A DNA stretch of 64,000 nt from Neonectria sp. B-13 (lineage: Eukaryota; Ascomycota; Sordariomycetes; Hypocreales; Nectriaceae), in assembly GCA_002682825.1 (NCBI GenBank), contig NOKP01000002.1, positions 3,475,378-3,539,377 on the forward strand. Direction: 5' to 3'. Both the position numbers and the translations under genes were made by a program. Under the pieces are notes generated by a model. That model searched no databases and was not told the origin of the DNA. It saw only the letters and a program-made list of their open reading frames with translations. This document shows, one piece after another, positions 45,809-57,220 of this stretch (position 1 is its first letter; every line of letters begins with the position of its first letter).

Positions 45809-47230
45809 ATGCCTTCCGCCAACAGCCTACTCGCCATGGCGGCCGCCATTTCCACGGCCAGTGCCGCCTTCCAGGGCTTCAACTACGGCGCCACCTACGG
45901 TGACGGCACCGTCAAGGTCCAGACCGATTTTGAGAATGAATTCAAGACGGCTGCCTCCCTCGTGGGCACCGATGGTGCCTTCACCAGCGCTCGCCTTTAT
46001 ACCATGGTCCAGGGTGGAAGCACCAGCGACCCCATCTCCGCCATCCCTGCCGCCATCAAGACCAAGACTAGCATGCTCCTGGGTCTCTGGGCCTCTGGCG
46101 GCAGCGCATCCTTCGACAATGAGATCGCCGCTCTTAAGAACACCATCGAACAGTACTGTGGCCAGATCGATGACCTTGTCGCTGGTATCAGTGTCGGAAG
46201 TGAAGATCTCTATCGCATCTCCGAGACTGGAATTGCGGCGCAATCAGACCCGGGTTGCAACCCCAGCACCCTCGTCGACTATATCGCCGAGACGCGCAAG
46301 GCCATCAAGGGCACCTGTCTCTCGGCCATTCCCGTTGGCCATGTCGACACGTGGAATGCTTATTCCAACGATTCTAACAGCGCCGTTATCGAGGCTTGCG
46401 ACTGGCTCGGCATGGATACCTACCCCTACTTCGAGGATACCAAGTACAACCCCGTGTCTGAGGGCGCCAACCTCTTCCAAACCGCCAAGGACAAAGTCGC
46501 CGCCGTTGCCGGGTCTCGCGAGATCTGGATCACCGAGACTGGCTGGCCCGTGAGCGGCAAGACCTACAACAAGGCCATCCCGTCGACCAAGAACGCTCGC
46601 ACCTACTGGGAGGACGTCGGTTGCCCCATGTTCGGTGTCACCAACGTCTGGTGGTACACGCTGCAGGACGCCGCACCCACCACGCCCAACCCCAGCTTTG
46701 GTGTCGTCGGCTCCACGCTGACCAAGACTCCCCTGTACGATCTCTCCTGCGACGGCGTCGACAAGACTCCCAAGGGCAAGACCAGCAGTGGCAGCAGCAA
46801 CAAGGGTAGCAAGACCAGCACTGGCAGCAACGAGAGCGAGTCCAACGCGTCCAGCAACGGAGACAGCGCCGCCACCCCCGCGACTGCTGCCACTCCTGCT
46901 TCGACCCCTACCGGTGCTCACTGCAACGGCCACTGCAACGGCGGCTACAGCAACTCGACTGCCACTGGCATCCACTCTGCATACGGCTCTGCCACGACTA
47001 TCATTCCCAACTCCACGCCTAGCAGCGGCTCCGGCTCCGGCTCCGATTCTGGTTCTGGTTCCGACTCTGGTTCCGGTTCGGGCTCTGGCTCTGGCTCTGG
47101 CTCTGGTGCCAGCACCGACAGTGCTGCCTCTCCCTCTTCTACCGAGGTTACCGGCAGCAGCAGCGGTGCCCAGCTCAACTCCTTCGGCGCTGCCGCTGTC
47201 GCTCTTATCCTGGCTGTTGCTGTCCTGTAA
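45809..47230 (+). CDS. eglC: GPI-anchored glucan endo-1,3-beta-glucosidase EglC (GH17)
   Basis: One exon, 473 residues. A signal peptide ([19 protein letters not shown]) leads into a GH17 catalytic domain to about residue 310, starting [10 protein letters not shown]. The acid/base Glu is E132 in [10 protein letters not shown] (many relatives have VGNE) and the nucleophile is E243 in [12 protein letters not shown] Thr/Ser/Asn-rich linker follows, then a Ser-Gly/Ser-Asp tract at about 405-432, and a hydrophobic GPI signal ([17 protein letters not shown]). The enzyme acts on beta-1,3-glucan in its own wall, in remodelling or septum/wall morphogenesis. The repeated tail probably spans the wall. 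No introns. Related names are EglC of Aspergillus and Scw-type yeast proteins. Confidence 0.92.
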   Translation: MPSANSLLAMAAAISTASAAFQGFNYGATYGDGTVKVQTDFENEFKTAASLVGTDGAFTSARLYTMVQGGSTSDPISAIPAAIKTKTSMLLGLWASGGSASFDNEIAALKNTIEQYCGQIDDLVAGISVGSEDLYRISETGIAAQSDPGCNPSTLVDYIAETRKAIKGTCLSAIPVGHVDTWNAYSNDSNSAVIEACDWLGMDTYPYFEDTKYNPVSEGANLFQTAKDKVAAVAGSREIWITETGWPVSGKTYNKAIPSTKNARTYWEDVGCPMFGVTNVWWYTLQDAAPTTPNPSFGVVGSTLTKTPLYDLSCDGVDKTPKGKTSSGSSNKGSKTSTGSNESESNASSNGDSAATPATAATPASTPTGAHCNGHCNGGYSNSTATGIHSAYGSATTIIPNSTPSSGSGSGSDSGSGSDSGSGSGSGSGSGSGASTDSAASPSSTEVTGSSSGAQLNSFGAAAVALILAVAVL

Positions 47231-48451
47231 ATGGGCTAGACCGCTAGCATGATCGCTTGACTTTCTCGACGGACAAGATTTCTTTTTAAGGCATGCTTTT
47301 TAATTACCAAGGTTGCAATATCCGTGAGCAACCTACAGGGAACATGGTCAGGTTCTCAACATACATGTACATACGCATCTTAGATCGCCCGTTTACTGGG
47401 TCTGCCCATGGAGAGGTAGAGCCGGCGAGGCGTGGGATTGGCGAGGGGAAAACCTCGTCGGTGTTTTTGTAACCGAGGCTTTTGGTTCTTTGTCTTTTTG
47501 GATCTTGGATGAATCCTTGGCTCCTTGTTTATCGAGGGATGGGCGAGTAAGGGTTGCGTCGCACCCTTGGAATATAGACAATCTTTTTGGAAATATCAAG
47601 ACGAAGAAACACATATATGCCGACCTTGACGCGAGGACTGGGAAACTTAAGCGAGAAAGTAACCTTTTTTCTTGAAGATGCGCGAGTGTAAGATGCCGTG
47701 CTCGTCAGTTGTACTGGTGGTCGCGTGACCTGGCGATGTTGGTACCTGAGGAATGGAAATAATCACCCAGTTCAGCAACCCAGGCACTAACTGCCTACTG
47801 ACCTGGGGCTCGGTTCCCCATTCAAAGCGTAAACCTGGCAAAAGAGGCGTTTCAATCACAAACGCCGAGATCCCGCGCAGTTGAAACAAGTGTTCCTCGA
47901 CTTGAGTCAAACAGCGTGCTGCCTTGTCGCAGATCCGAGATCCGATCGCCCTTGCAGAAGCTCAAGCCACGGAAAAAAGACCATCACTGTCTGCCATGTC
48001 CGCTCTCGGCGGCATATAACTAATGGCCCAAGCTCAGCTCAGCTCAGCTCAGCTCTAGGCTTAAGCTTTCCCAACTCGCCCCGTTCACCCTGTTGCTGGG
48101 CGCCCGGGCCTGTCATTCCTGCCCGTCGCCCTGTAACAGCCCTGATTGATAGCGATGTGCGACGGCCCCAACCAACCAGACAGCTCCGTCCTTCCCCCGG
48201 TCCGTCCTCTCCCCCTTGGATCCCGCCTAGTCCGGCGCCGGCATCCGTAGCAGTAGTCCAGGTCAGGCACCACCACCATCTATCTGTCCTCCACTTCGTT
48301 CTCATCCTCCCTCTTTAGCATCGCTTCATCCTCTTCGCTTTCGCTTCTCAATCCCCTTTGTGCGAGGAGATACTGCGCTTGAGGTGATTGATAGGCGGCA
48401 CATTTCTCTTTTTCATCCTCCTTGTCCATCCCGCCAGGAAATATCACCACC
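47231..48451. other. Intergenic region between eglC and the zinc transporter gene
   Basis: About 1.2 kb. It holds five perfect AGCTC units at 48031-48055 and a C/T-rich leader after about 48200. No gene seen. Confidence 0.5.
48031..48055 (+). repeat. (AGCTC)5 tandem repeat
   Basis: Five perfect AGCTC units lie about 400 bp upstream of the ZIP transporter start, in its probable promoter. Confidence 0.95.
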
Positions 48452-49960
48452 ATGGCTTTCTCCCGGAAGGGCGTCTACCTTTCGGCCGTGTGCCTCTCTT
48501 TACTCGCCGTCGCGCTCGCCCACTCCCACGCCGACGCCCCGCATGACGACACCAAGGTCTCGGCCGTGGACCTCGACAGCTTGAGTCTCGGCCAGCTGGA
48601 CGAGCAGCTCCTGGTACGCCTCCCCTCTGTGTGCCGTGAACCAGACCATCTTTCATTCGATGATCCGATGCTGACCAGGCCGTGATAATCTCGCAGGCCT
48701 GCCCCATCGTCCAGCAGCTCAACGTCGCCAAGCATGCTCACCATGCCGCCGCGCCCTCGTCGTTTACCACGCGCCTCTTCGCCGTTCTCTTCCCCGGCTC
48801 CCCCGCCGTCAACGCCCTCCTCGCGACCCTCTACATCTCCGGCCCCCCAAACTTCCTCCTCGCCCTGTGCCCAACCAACATCGACCCGGCATCCCTGTCT
48901 GTCATGGTCGCCTTTGCCGTCGGCGGCCTGCTTGGAGACACTCTCTTCCACTTGCTGCCTGAGATCTTTGTGGGCGAGGACCACGATGCCGCCGTCAAGT
49001 TCGTTCTCGTCGAGCCGAACCGCAACCTTATCCTGGGTCTTGGTATTCTCGTGGGCTTCATGACATTCGTGGCGATGGATAAGCTCCTGCGAATTGCGAC
49101 AGGTGGGGCGGGTCATGACCACTCACACGGCCAGTCACATGCCCATGACGAGGACAAGGCGATCGCGACTGGTGTTGCGACTACAGATGGACAAGTCAAG
49201 TCGCGTAAGAAGGGCAAGAAGGACGAGAAGGATGTCGCAGGCCCCGTTGACACGCACGACCATGACAAAGAGATCAACCCTAGCGTTAAGCTGGGTGGTT
49301 ACCTGAACCTCATGTAAGAACCTATCTCGATCCGTGACACCTCGAGGGCAACCCAATGCCTGGGAATCACTTTGACTGACCTGCGCACCTAGTGCCGACT
49401 TCACGCACAACATCACAGACGGTCTGGCCATGTCCGCCAGCTTCTACGCTTCGCCCACCATCGGCGCCACCACCACCGTTGCTGTCTTCTTCCACGAGAT
49501 CCCTCACGAGGTCGGCGACTTTGCACTTCTCATCCAGTCGGGCTTCTCCAAGCGTGCCGCAATGGGCTCCCAGTTCATTACTGCCATCGGCGCTCTGCTC
49601 GGCACCCTGATCGGCATAGCAGTCCAGGAATTTGGTGGCCCCGCCGACGACGTGCCCATGGGTCGCAACCAGGGTCTCTGGGGCACCAGCCTGGTAAGCA
49701 AACATTTCCCATCTCACTCTCCTCGCTTGCTTGTCTTGTATGATTTGGCTTTGCTGACGTGTGTATGTGTCTAGTCATGGGGCGATATGTTGCTGCCATT
49801 TACGGCGGGAACCTTCCTTTATGTTGGTACCGTCGCAGTCATTCCCGAGCTGTTGGAGACGGGCAAGAACAAGGCAGAGGAGCTGAAGAAGACCCTCGTG
49901 CAGTTCGCGGCCATTGCACTTGGCGCTGGCATCATGCTGTACATCTCTTGGCACGATTAG
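48452..49960 (+). CDS. ZIP-family zinc transporter, ZIP7/Yke4 type
   Basis: Exons 48452-48613, 48697-49313, 49393-49693 and 49775-49960 give 421 residues. There is a signal-like N-terminus (KGVYLSAVCLSLLAVALAHSHA). Membrane helices follow from about residue 80. The cytoplasmic His/Asp-rich loop includes GGAGHDHSHGQSHAHDED. The metal-site helices carry ADFTHNITDGLAM (about 261-273; H265, N266, D269) and FFHEIPHEVGD (about 293-303), the LZT/ZIP7 form of the ZIP signature. Relatives such as yeast Yke4 and mammalian ZIP7 move zinc between the ER/Golgi lumen and the cytosol. Intron 2 restores GYLNLIADFTHN across the junction. I chose the ATG at 48452; it has a caccaccATG context. Vacuolar or ER location is inferred. 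Confidence 0.92.
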
Positions 49961-50652
49961 ATACGCGCGTGTTTGGTGGTTGGGATGCAAAGAGGGGATG
50001 CCATAGTGTAAACTATGGTGTTTGTTCTAGGTATATGTCATTTTCAAACTGCCTGTTCTTTTGAAATACGCTGTGCAGCCCAGACGACTTGAACTGGCCT
50101 GAAGCATTAGCGACGGGTATCTGATGGATGGAGGAGGAGGCCGATATTGGGTACAGCTGTGTGAGAAGATATCGACGCGGCGAGAATTGTTTCTGTATAA
50201 CATCAAATGGTGAACCTAGAATCTGTGTCTTATCAACACTTGGGAGGCCTTGGTCTCCAAGGATTGTCGAGACAAGTGTAAGACAATTATTCAATAGCAT
50301 GTGAGGGCAAAAATACATTCGCGTCTCTGCTCTGTGACATCATATCATGAAGGATGCATATGCCGTTGTTTCTGTACCTTTAAATGGCTGCGCCAACTGT
50401 ATCAGCATGTCAACCAGTTCACGCCATGCGGTAACCGACCGCGTGACGCCAAAGACCAAGACCACCATGACGCAAGCGACCAGCGCTCGGCGCCAATGAT
50501 GGTAACAATGTGGGAACTGTCACATTGTGAGTTTAGGCTGTGCTGGAAGTAAGTCATCTTGGCGCAGGGAGCTATGCGGGCTTGGAGCTAAAGCATCGTA
50601 GCAACTATCTTAATAAGGCTTGGATAGCGGGCGCAAAGCTCTGTCCACGTGG

Positions 50653-50654
<2 letters not shown>

Positions 50655-50694
<40 letters not shown>
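50655..50694 (+). repeat. (GT)20 microsatellite
   Basis: Twenty uninterrupted GT units. Such tracts can form Z-DNA and mutate quickly in length. Confidence 0.97.
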
Positions 50695-50696
<2 letters not shown>

Positions 50697-51098
50697 TAGA
50701 AGGGCTGATCGTTCTTGGGCTGCTGCAGTGCTGATCAACCAAGTGTCTGATCAAGCCCGATCCGGGAGCAGTTTGGTTGGGACGATGTTCAACTGGTCCG
50801 TGAACCTGTTCGTGAATCCACTTGTACAGTGATGTGCGTAGGGCAGAAGGTGAATACCTCGAGACAGGTGTCGTGCGTCTGGCATGCAAGTCTACGAGAC
50901 GTCGTGGCATTCTAGATTCTGACATAAAATAACCGGTGGATAAAATGTTGATCTGACCCGAAAACCATAACTGAGTATCTTCGCCGCACGCAACGGGCCA
51001 AGAAAGGCCAAGAAATAAAAGCGATAATTACGTCGTCATGGGACGTCGTCAATCAAAGTCTCGATAGGGTTTGCTGCCACCATCCATCCCCATTCTGG

Positions 51099-51124
51099 GT
51101 GTGAGTGTGAGTGTGAGTGTGAGT
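51099..51124 (+). repeat. (GTGTGA)4 tandem repeat
   Basis: Four copies of a six-base unit, imperfect at the ends. No coding role is visible. Confidence 0.85.
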
Positions 51125-52795
51125 TGGTGGTGGTGGGTTGGCATTGATTATTGGTAGCACCACCATCTTGTAAGCAGGTGGCAGTCGAGCGTCGATGCCA
51201 ACCACGCCTTCAAACAAGCTGTCTGAGTCACCAGAGATCCAATCAGGTGCGAGCATTGGTGCCGAGATGCGCGTGGACCCCTAAAAAGTGACAACCTGGG
51301 GGACTCATGCGAAGCGGGTAGAGTCCAAGTGTGAGTGGATCGCGGGTGAGCGCCAGGGATACAGGAGGTCTTCAGGCTATCATGGGGATGAATCATGGAA
51401 TTGTGTAAGTTGGGTTGTCGCTGGTGCGAACGCAGACTTTGATTGTAGGCTTTACCGTAATAAAATCCCCAGTAGAGGGAGTTTAATGAAGACAGGAAAG
51501 GGGGGTGGAGCGAGGTGAGCAGCAGTGTTTGTTGACGCAGAGGAACAAGGGGTCGAGGGGAGAAGGAAGAGGGAAGAGACGAGAGAAGAGATCGCGAGAG
51601 CTAGGGTCTGTCGCATCTCAGCGGCGTGACTGCCTGCCGGTCGCGAAGTACGTGGAGAAGGAGGTGTGCCCCTTCTCGAGCGTTCTGAGGCCTTCGTGTG
51701 TGTGCGTGCGTGGATGCGTTGGGTGAGAGCACATGGTGATGGGGATGTCGTGATGGCGAATGCGTGTGAGTGAAGCCACCTCGCCTTCGGGTGATGGCTA
51801 GTGCTCTGTAGGCTGGACGATGGTGGGCCGCGCTGCTAATTGGGGGCCAGAGTTAGCAAAGTCACTCTACCAGGGGCAGCTGTTCGAACAGTGGGGTGCC
51901 CGCAAGCTCGAAGAAGAAAACTTTCTGGTCGGGTGAGCCAACGGAGATGGTCGGCGCCGAGCAAGAAAATGAGCACAGGAACCGGCAGGCGATATCGGAT
52001 GGGTCGCGAGCGAGGTGGAGATGGGAGATGCCATCTGGAAATGGCGGATGGTGGAAGAGGGGGAGGAAGAGAAAAAAAAGGAGGAGGTGGGGAGGAGATG
52101 GTATGTGGAAGACGAAGAATTCCACTCCTTTCACATATCTGTCACTGGATGAAGCGGTGGTTGATGGCTGCGATGAAGGAAAGAACACGAGTTGCTGTGC
52201 GCTGGTCTGTTTGGCTTGAGTTATCGTGAGATTTGGTCTTGGTGTTGTTGGACCCAGCTTGTGTGGTTCGGGGATGTTGTTGACGTGCAACGGGGCTTGG
52301 ATGACACCCATGCCCCGGTCTCACCTGGTGTATCACATCGGAATAGGTAATAAGCAGTGTCAGAGTGGAATCGCATGGGCGTCTGATGTCCATCACTCAG
52401 GCATTGGGCAGCTACTCCAGAGCCAAGCACCTACAAGCTCACTAGCAGAACGCACAAGAGCGGATTGTCCCAGATGCATCACATGGCGGTCCACTCCATC
52501 TCAGCGAGCTCCTTAAACCCCCACAATCAGCCCACAGGCCAGATCTAGATGCCTTCGCTTCTGGGCAACTCACCGTTGAGACTTGTGAGGGCGTTTTGGT
52601 CAATTCCAAGCCGAATTGTCATTTCCGTCTTGACTCGAGATGTGCCCCGCCTGCGCGGAATTAGTGTCATGAAGTACAACTACAGGAAAGCCATTTTTTC
52701 TGATCATTTTTATCGTTTTTGTCCCACCTCTCCAAGTGCTCTGGAGCGGTGGGAGATGATGGCATGGGACACTGGCCGTGAGCTGTCGTGGTGTG

Positions 52796-52895
52796 NNNNN
52801 NNNNNNNNNNNNNNNNNNNNNNNNNNNNNNNNNNNNNNNNNNNNNNNNNNNNNNNNNNNNNNNNNNNNNNNNNNNNNNNNNNNNNNNNNNNNNNN
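52796..52895. other. Assembly gap (100 N)
   Basis: Exactly 100 N, a conventional length for a gap of unknown size. It directly abuts a 55-nt G run, so the true content and distance here are unknown. Confidence 1.

Positions 52896-52950
<55 letters not shown>
52896..52950 (+). repeat. Poly-G tract (55 nt) at the gap edge
   Basis: Fifty-five consecutive G follow the N gap without a break. A run this long is either a real G-rich locus that stopped the assembly or a sequencing artefact at a contig end. It makes long poly-Pro or poly-Gly translations that are not genes. Confidence 0.95.
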
Positions 52951-52952
<2 letters not shown>

Positions 52953-53780
52953 TGATCCATCGGCGGGTAGTATTGGAAGATGAAAGCTGGCCGTTGGGGC
53001 TGGTAGACGAAGGTGGGAGGGGCTGGTCGGAAGATTGAAGGCCAACGGAGAGTACCGGAGTGACGACAGATGGACCTTGATGAAGCAAAATCAAAATGGG
53101 CAGTACAGAAGCATGGAGAAGCTCTGTGTTCTTTGGCTTCACCCACTCGATGCTTGATGCTCCATCCTTCGGGTACTGAACGGCCCATCAAGGGAGAAAT
53201 TATGAACGTACTCGCCTCGCTTTGCAGGGATGGGATGCTGGAGGTCGTCCTGGAAGGGCTCCTAGTCGTTTCTAGCTTCTAGGGCGGTTATGGAAGATGG
53301 CCCTCAAAGATGGGGGACCTGATGGCTGGGACTGATTCGAGAATCAAGAGCGCCGCCAGTGCCTAGCACGGACTTGCCATGCTTTGGGCCGGAGCAGAGC
53401 GGGGCCCCAGCACGAGCACACATGATCGGGTTGGATGTTGTTGCGCTGTCGGCCAAGTCGGGGGTGGGAGGGCACGGGAAGGCATGGCAAGGCATGGGAA
53501 TGAGAAGGGAATGAGAGAGAACCAGCCTGCCTGAGAGGAATAGACGGGAATGAAGGCCGCGCGAGCGCACAGCCTGACGGCCAAACAGCAAACAAGCAGT
53601 GCAAGCTCAGTGGGATGGTGGGAGGGTCGGCAGGCGAGGCGCATAGTGTTCAGGTAATAGAAATAGGGATTCGTCTCGGAAGAGTAAGGTTTTGACTCCA
53701 ATTTGGGATGGAGGGAGGGTGCGCCTGGAGAGAGGGTGGTCCTTCCTGGCGAGCTAACAGAGCGAAGTTTTTTCTCCTCG

Positions 53781-53810
53781 TCTTCCACGCTCCTCCACGC
53801 TCCTCCACGC
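53781..53810 (+). repeat. Three 10-bp tandem units
   Basis: Three near-identical copies of a ten-base unit of the form tcctccacgc, the first with one change. The function is unknown. Confidence 0.8.
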
Positions 53811-55708
53811 GCTGTGGCTCACTGGCTCATGGTTGACCGCCGGCGCTCTTCGGGAAGCCGCGCACCGTCCAGGCCGTAGCTCGCCTTCACGATGCCTGCA
53901 TCCCGTGTTCTTCTTCAGGTCAACTTGCTGACAGCCTACCAACCTACCAACCTAACATCCTAACAAACAGCCCGCCCCCCGGTTTGCGCGGCCACCGCAA
54001 AGGTCATTCGCACGCAACTTCCGCTCCCCCATCGCGGCTACCACCATCAGCAAACATCCCTTGATGCAAAACCGTTTACACCAACGCCCCCCCTTCTTGC
54101 ATTGCACAATACAGTTCACCGATGACTGAAGACGCCGAGAAGCATCACCGAGTCGTGGATTGCTCCATTTTATGCTCCAGTTGTGCTCCATCAATGGTGC
54201 TTCTGCCTTGGAAGGCCATGGGCAATGCTAGGGCCGTGTGGCCATGGGTGACGTTCAAGATCTCGATACTCGCAGTTTTGAGAACAGGGGAGGAACAGGT
54301 GCTCCGGCAGCTGTTGTTCGTCCACACAAGAGTCGAGTCAATCATACTGGCGTAACTATTTCGTAGAGCAGGAGTCAAGCAGGCACTTGCACTGAGCTGA
54401 GCAGACCATGATGTCGACGAGACGGGCCGGTTCTCGCCTGACTGGATCAACCTGGCATTGTTCCATGCATGGGTTTGGGTGAGGTGGGTGCCTTGCAGTC
54501 CTGTCCTTGCGCGTCTTTGAGCCGTTTCTTGCTTGTTTGGGACGTCTGCTGTTTCTGTTTGGCTTACGGTCCATGTCCGGGTCTGGGGCAGCTTCTGACA
54601 TCCGAGCCGCCCCCGTGTCTACCGATTCGCGTGCGCGGCAGTCCCGAAGTCCCTTCTCGTGGACTCCCCTTCGCACGCGTGGCTGGTATACTAGTTCTCA
54701 TGACTCCTCCTCCTCCTACTCCTGACTACTGCCTAGTTTGCTGGTCTACGTGTATGGCGAAATTCTAGTCCAGCAAATAGTCTCTTGTCTATTAGCTGGG
54801 CTCTTGCTAGAATTAGAGCCCGGGAACCCTTCGATGGATGCGTGCGTGCTTGCTGCGTCACGAAGCAGCGATGCTAGCGTGGCGGGAGCCCCATTAGAAG
54901 AGCCCCTTCGGCACCGGGCAGCAGGGCCACTTTTGGCGCTAATGCACGATGTGTCTAATCCTGGTCGGTGGCAGCACAGACTCATACTCTCACAGCACGC
55001 CCGGCCACCTCAGGTACCGGTACGGGCCTGGGGTACCGAAGAGTATCTTGGGATCTGGCGCTACTGCTACTTCCGTGAACGCTGTTGCTGCCATGGCCGC
55101 TGTGGTTGCTGGGGATCGGGCATCCAAACTACTGAGTTCTGGTGGTCACCCACCTGGCACACCCGCTATCGGCCCCCCAAAGGGCGTCGCCTACACCACC
55201 AACCTCCAGTGACTCAGGCGCTGTAGGGCTCTGAAGTGAAGGGCGCCCTGCATGCACATCGCATATGTCATCATCGAGCAGGTTACTCTCATTTGTAATC
55301 CAGCTATAGCAGCGACGCCCTTTGGCATGTCGATTGGCGTGAGTAATACCCAACGCTCTAAACTCCCCAGGGGATATATACTACTCCAGAGCTTCCACCC
55401 TTCAGCCTGATCCTCACAAGTTCAAAGTTCTCGACCGCGATCCGAAAAAAGAACCCAGCTGCTCCATTTTCCAGTTCCAGGACCAGCACCGTCACCATCA
55501 CCAAGCAACGTCGCACGCTCCCCCGAGTCCCCAGCAAAGCCCACTTGGTACCACCGAAGCTGCACCAGTCCATATTTTTTTTGCCTTCGTTCCACTCCGT
55601 CCACCCCCCTCCCCCTGGCCATCGCGGGCAAGCTCTCCAGTCTCCATCAGCGCCTCAACTTAGACTAGAGAGGGTACGGCATTCCCGTACACTTACCTAT
55701 ATATCACG

Positions 55709-57220
55709 ATGGCAAGACCGTCCTCCACGGCCACTTCCCATATCCTCAAGTTCTCTCAAGACATTATGGCCCATTTATCCTCAGACTCTGGCCCTCGGGC
55801 CAACCGCCCCAGACTCGCCAAGACGGGTATTGACGTCAAGATTGACAACCACTGGAGCTCCAAGGCTTACACCTCGGGCTCGACCATCAACGGTCACGTC
55901 ATTGTCAACTCCCCCCGGGACGTCCCCTTTGACGATTTGGAGATTCTCTTTACCGGCACTGCCTACACCCGCGTTGACTTTGTCAACCAATACGCCACCT
56001 ATGCCTCGCGGCCCTTCATGAAGCTGCGCATGCCCATCCGCGCCGCCGACTTCCCCAACCCCCGTGTCTTCCAGGCTGGCCGCACCTACACAATCCCCTT
56101 CCACTTCGTCGTCCCTCACCAGCTCACTCTCAGTGCGTGCACTCACCACGTCGAGAACTCGGCTATCAGGGATGCCCACCTACGGCTCCCTCCTACTATG
56201 GGGCTCTGGGAGAACAACGACCAGTCCCCCGAGATGGCCAACATTGAGTACTCCATCCGTGCAGCCGTCTTCCGCAACACTGCCGAGGAGGGCCGCATCA
56301 TGCCTCTCGAGAACTTCCACCTGATCAAGGTCCTGCCCTCGCTACCTGAGGATGCTCCCCTCGATATCTCCTCCAAGGACGAGAGATATAATGTCTCTAA
56401 GACCAAGACCGTCCGCAAGAACCTGTTCTCTGCTAAGCAGGGAAAGATGTCTGCCACGGCTGTCCAGCCTAGCGCAATCATGCTCTCTGCCGACGCCCTT
56501 CGCGCCGGCGAGTCGTTGATGAGAATCAACCTGGACTTCGACCCAGCCTCCCCTGACGCTGTCCCCCCCAAGATCAACTCCGTCACTGCCAAGCTCCAGG
56601 CGACCACCTTCTTCAGCAACGCTCCCATGAGCCACCTACCCAATATGGGCGCCCGTATCAAGTACGAGACCAACCCCTGCCTTACCTACTCGACCTCCAC
56701 CGCTATGCCCATCTCTGCCCTCGACACCCAAACTTGGGAACTGGAGAGTTTGATCCAGCGTCGCGACTCCGGCTACTCGAGTAGCGCTTGGCCCGGGGAG
56801 GCATCCGACTCCGATGGCTCGCACCACCGCCGCAACAAGAAGTCAGCCAAGTCCCCCAACCGACAGGTCTCATCACTCAACATCCCCTTTACGCTACCCA
56901 TGGGGAAGAACAAGTTCTTCCTACCGTCGTTCCACTCGTGCATCAGCGGCCGAGCCTACTTCATCCACCTTACCATCTCGGCGGGACCCATGAACACCAA
57001 CTTCAACCTTTCAGTACCACTACAGATTGGTGTCGAGAACATCTACGACCTTCCCCAGGGTGACCTGCCTTCCTTCGAGAGTGCCATGGCTGAGGCCGAG
57101 CAGGAGGCTGCCGATTTCCACCTCAACCCGCGGTTGATGCACGTTCCATCGACGCAGTTCCAGGAGACCAGCACCCTCCCAGGCTACCATGAGTTGCAAA
57201 GGCCGACTGCAATGGTCTGA
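55709..57220 (+). CDS. Arrestin-like trafficking adaptor
   Basis: One exon, 503 residues. The N-terminal arrestin fold covers about residues 38-210 (GIDVKIDNHWSSKAYTSGST; VIVNSPRDVPFDDLEILFTG; YTIPFHFVVPHQL). A second beta-rich half (SADALRAGESLMRINLDFD; LNIPFTLPMGKNKFFLPSFH) contains an inserted polar Ser/His-rich segment at about 350-392. The C-terminus ends STLPGYHELQRPTAMV. Fungal arrestin-like proteins (the alpha-arrestin and Bul families) bring Rsp5-type ubiquitin ligases to membrane transporters. I see no clear PPxY motif, so how it would bind a ligase is unclear. The ATG context is tatcacgATGG. Arrestin-fold assignment is good; the subgroup is not resolved. Confidence 0.85.
   Translation: MARPSSTATSHILKFSQDIMAHLSSDSGPRANRPRLAKTGIDVKIDNHWSSKAYTSGSTINGHVIVNSPRDVPFDDLEILFTGTAYTRVDFVNQYATYASRPFMKLRMPIRAADFPNPRVFQAGRTYTIPFHFVVPHQLTLSACTHHVENSAIRDAHLRLPPTMGLWENNDQSPEMANIEYSIRAAVFRNTAEEGRIMPLENFHLIKVLPSLPEDAPLDISSKDERYNVSKTKTVRKNLFSAKQGKMSATAVQPSAIMLSADALRAGESLMRINLDFDPASPDAVPPKINSVTAKLQATTFFSNAPMSHLPNMGARIKYETNPCLTYSTSTAMPISALDTQTWELESLIQRRDSGYSSSAWPGEASDSDGSHHRRNKKSAKSPNRQVSSLNIPFTLPMGKNKFFLPSFHSCISGRAYFIHLTISAGPMNTNFNLSVPLQIGVENIYDLPQGDLPSFESAMAEAEQEAADFHLNPRLMHVPSTQFQETSTLPGYHELQRPTAMV

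Larger units (their letters stand above)
49961..55708. other. Large gene-poor region with repeats and a gap
   Basis: Nearly 5.8 kb without a recognisable gene on either strand. It holds (GT)20, four GTGTGA units at 51099-51124, three tccacgctcc-type units at 53781-53810, a 100-N gap and a 55-nt G run. Purine-rich stretches occur on the plus strand around 51480-51600 and 52030-52110. The last part must include the arrestin-gene promoter. It could hide a non-coding RNA, a poorly conserved gene or sequence lost in the gap; I cannot tell which. Confidence 0.5.

Noticed and set aside
46244..46975. A 243-residue minus-strand open frame
   Set aside because: It is the antisense shadow of eglC, with Gly/Val/Ala-rich text and no domain.
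48031..48055. AGCTC repeat as a CRISPR-like or regulatory array
   Set aside because: Five contiguous 5-bp units without spacers are a simple tandem repeat; CRISPR is not expected in fungi.
51862..52311. A 149-residue minus-strand frame
   Set aside because: Its Phe/Pro/Ser-rich text comes from a pyrimidine-rich strand and shows no domain or splice logic.
52600..53142. Frames with long poly-Pro or poly-Gly runs
   Set aside because: They cross 100 N and a 55-nt homopolymer, so the reading frame is meaningless.
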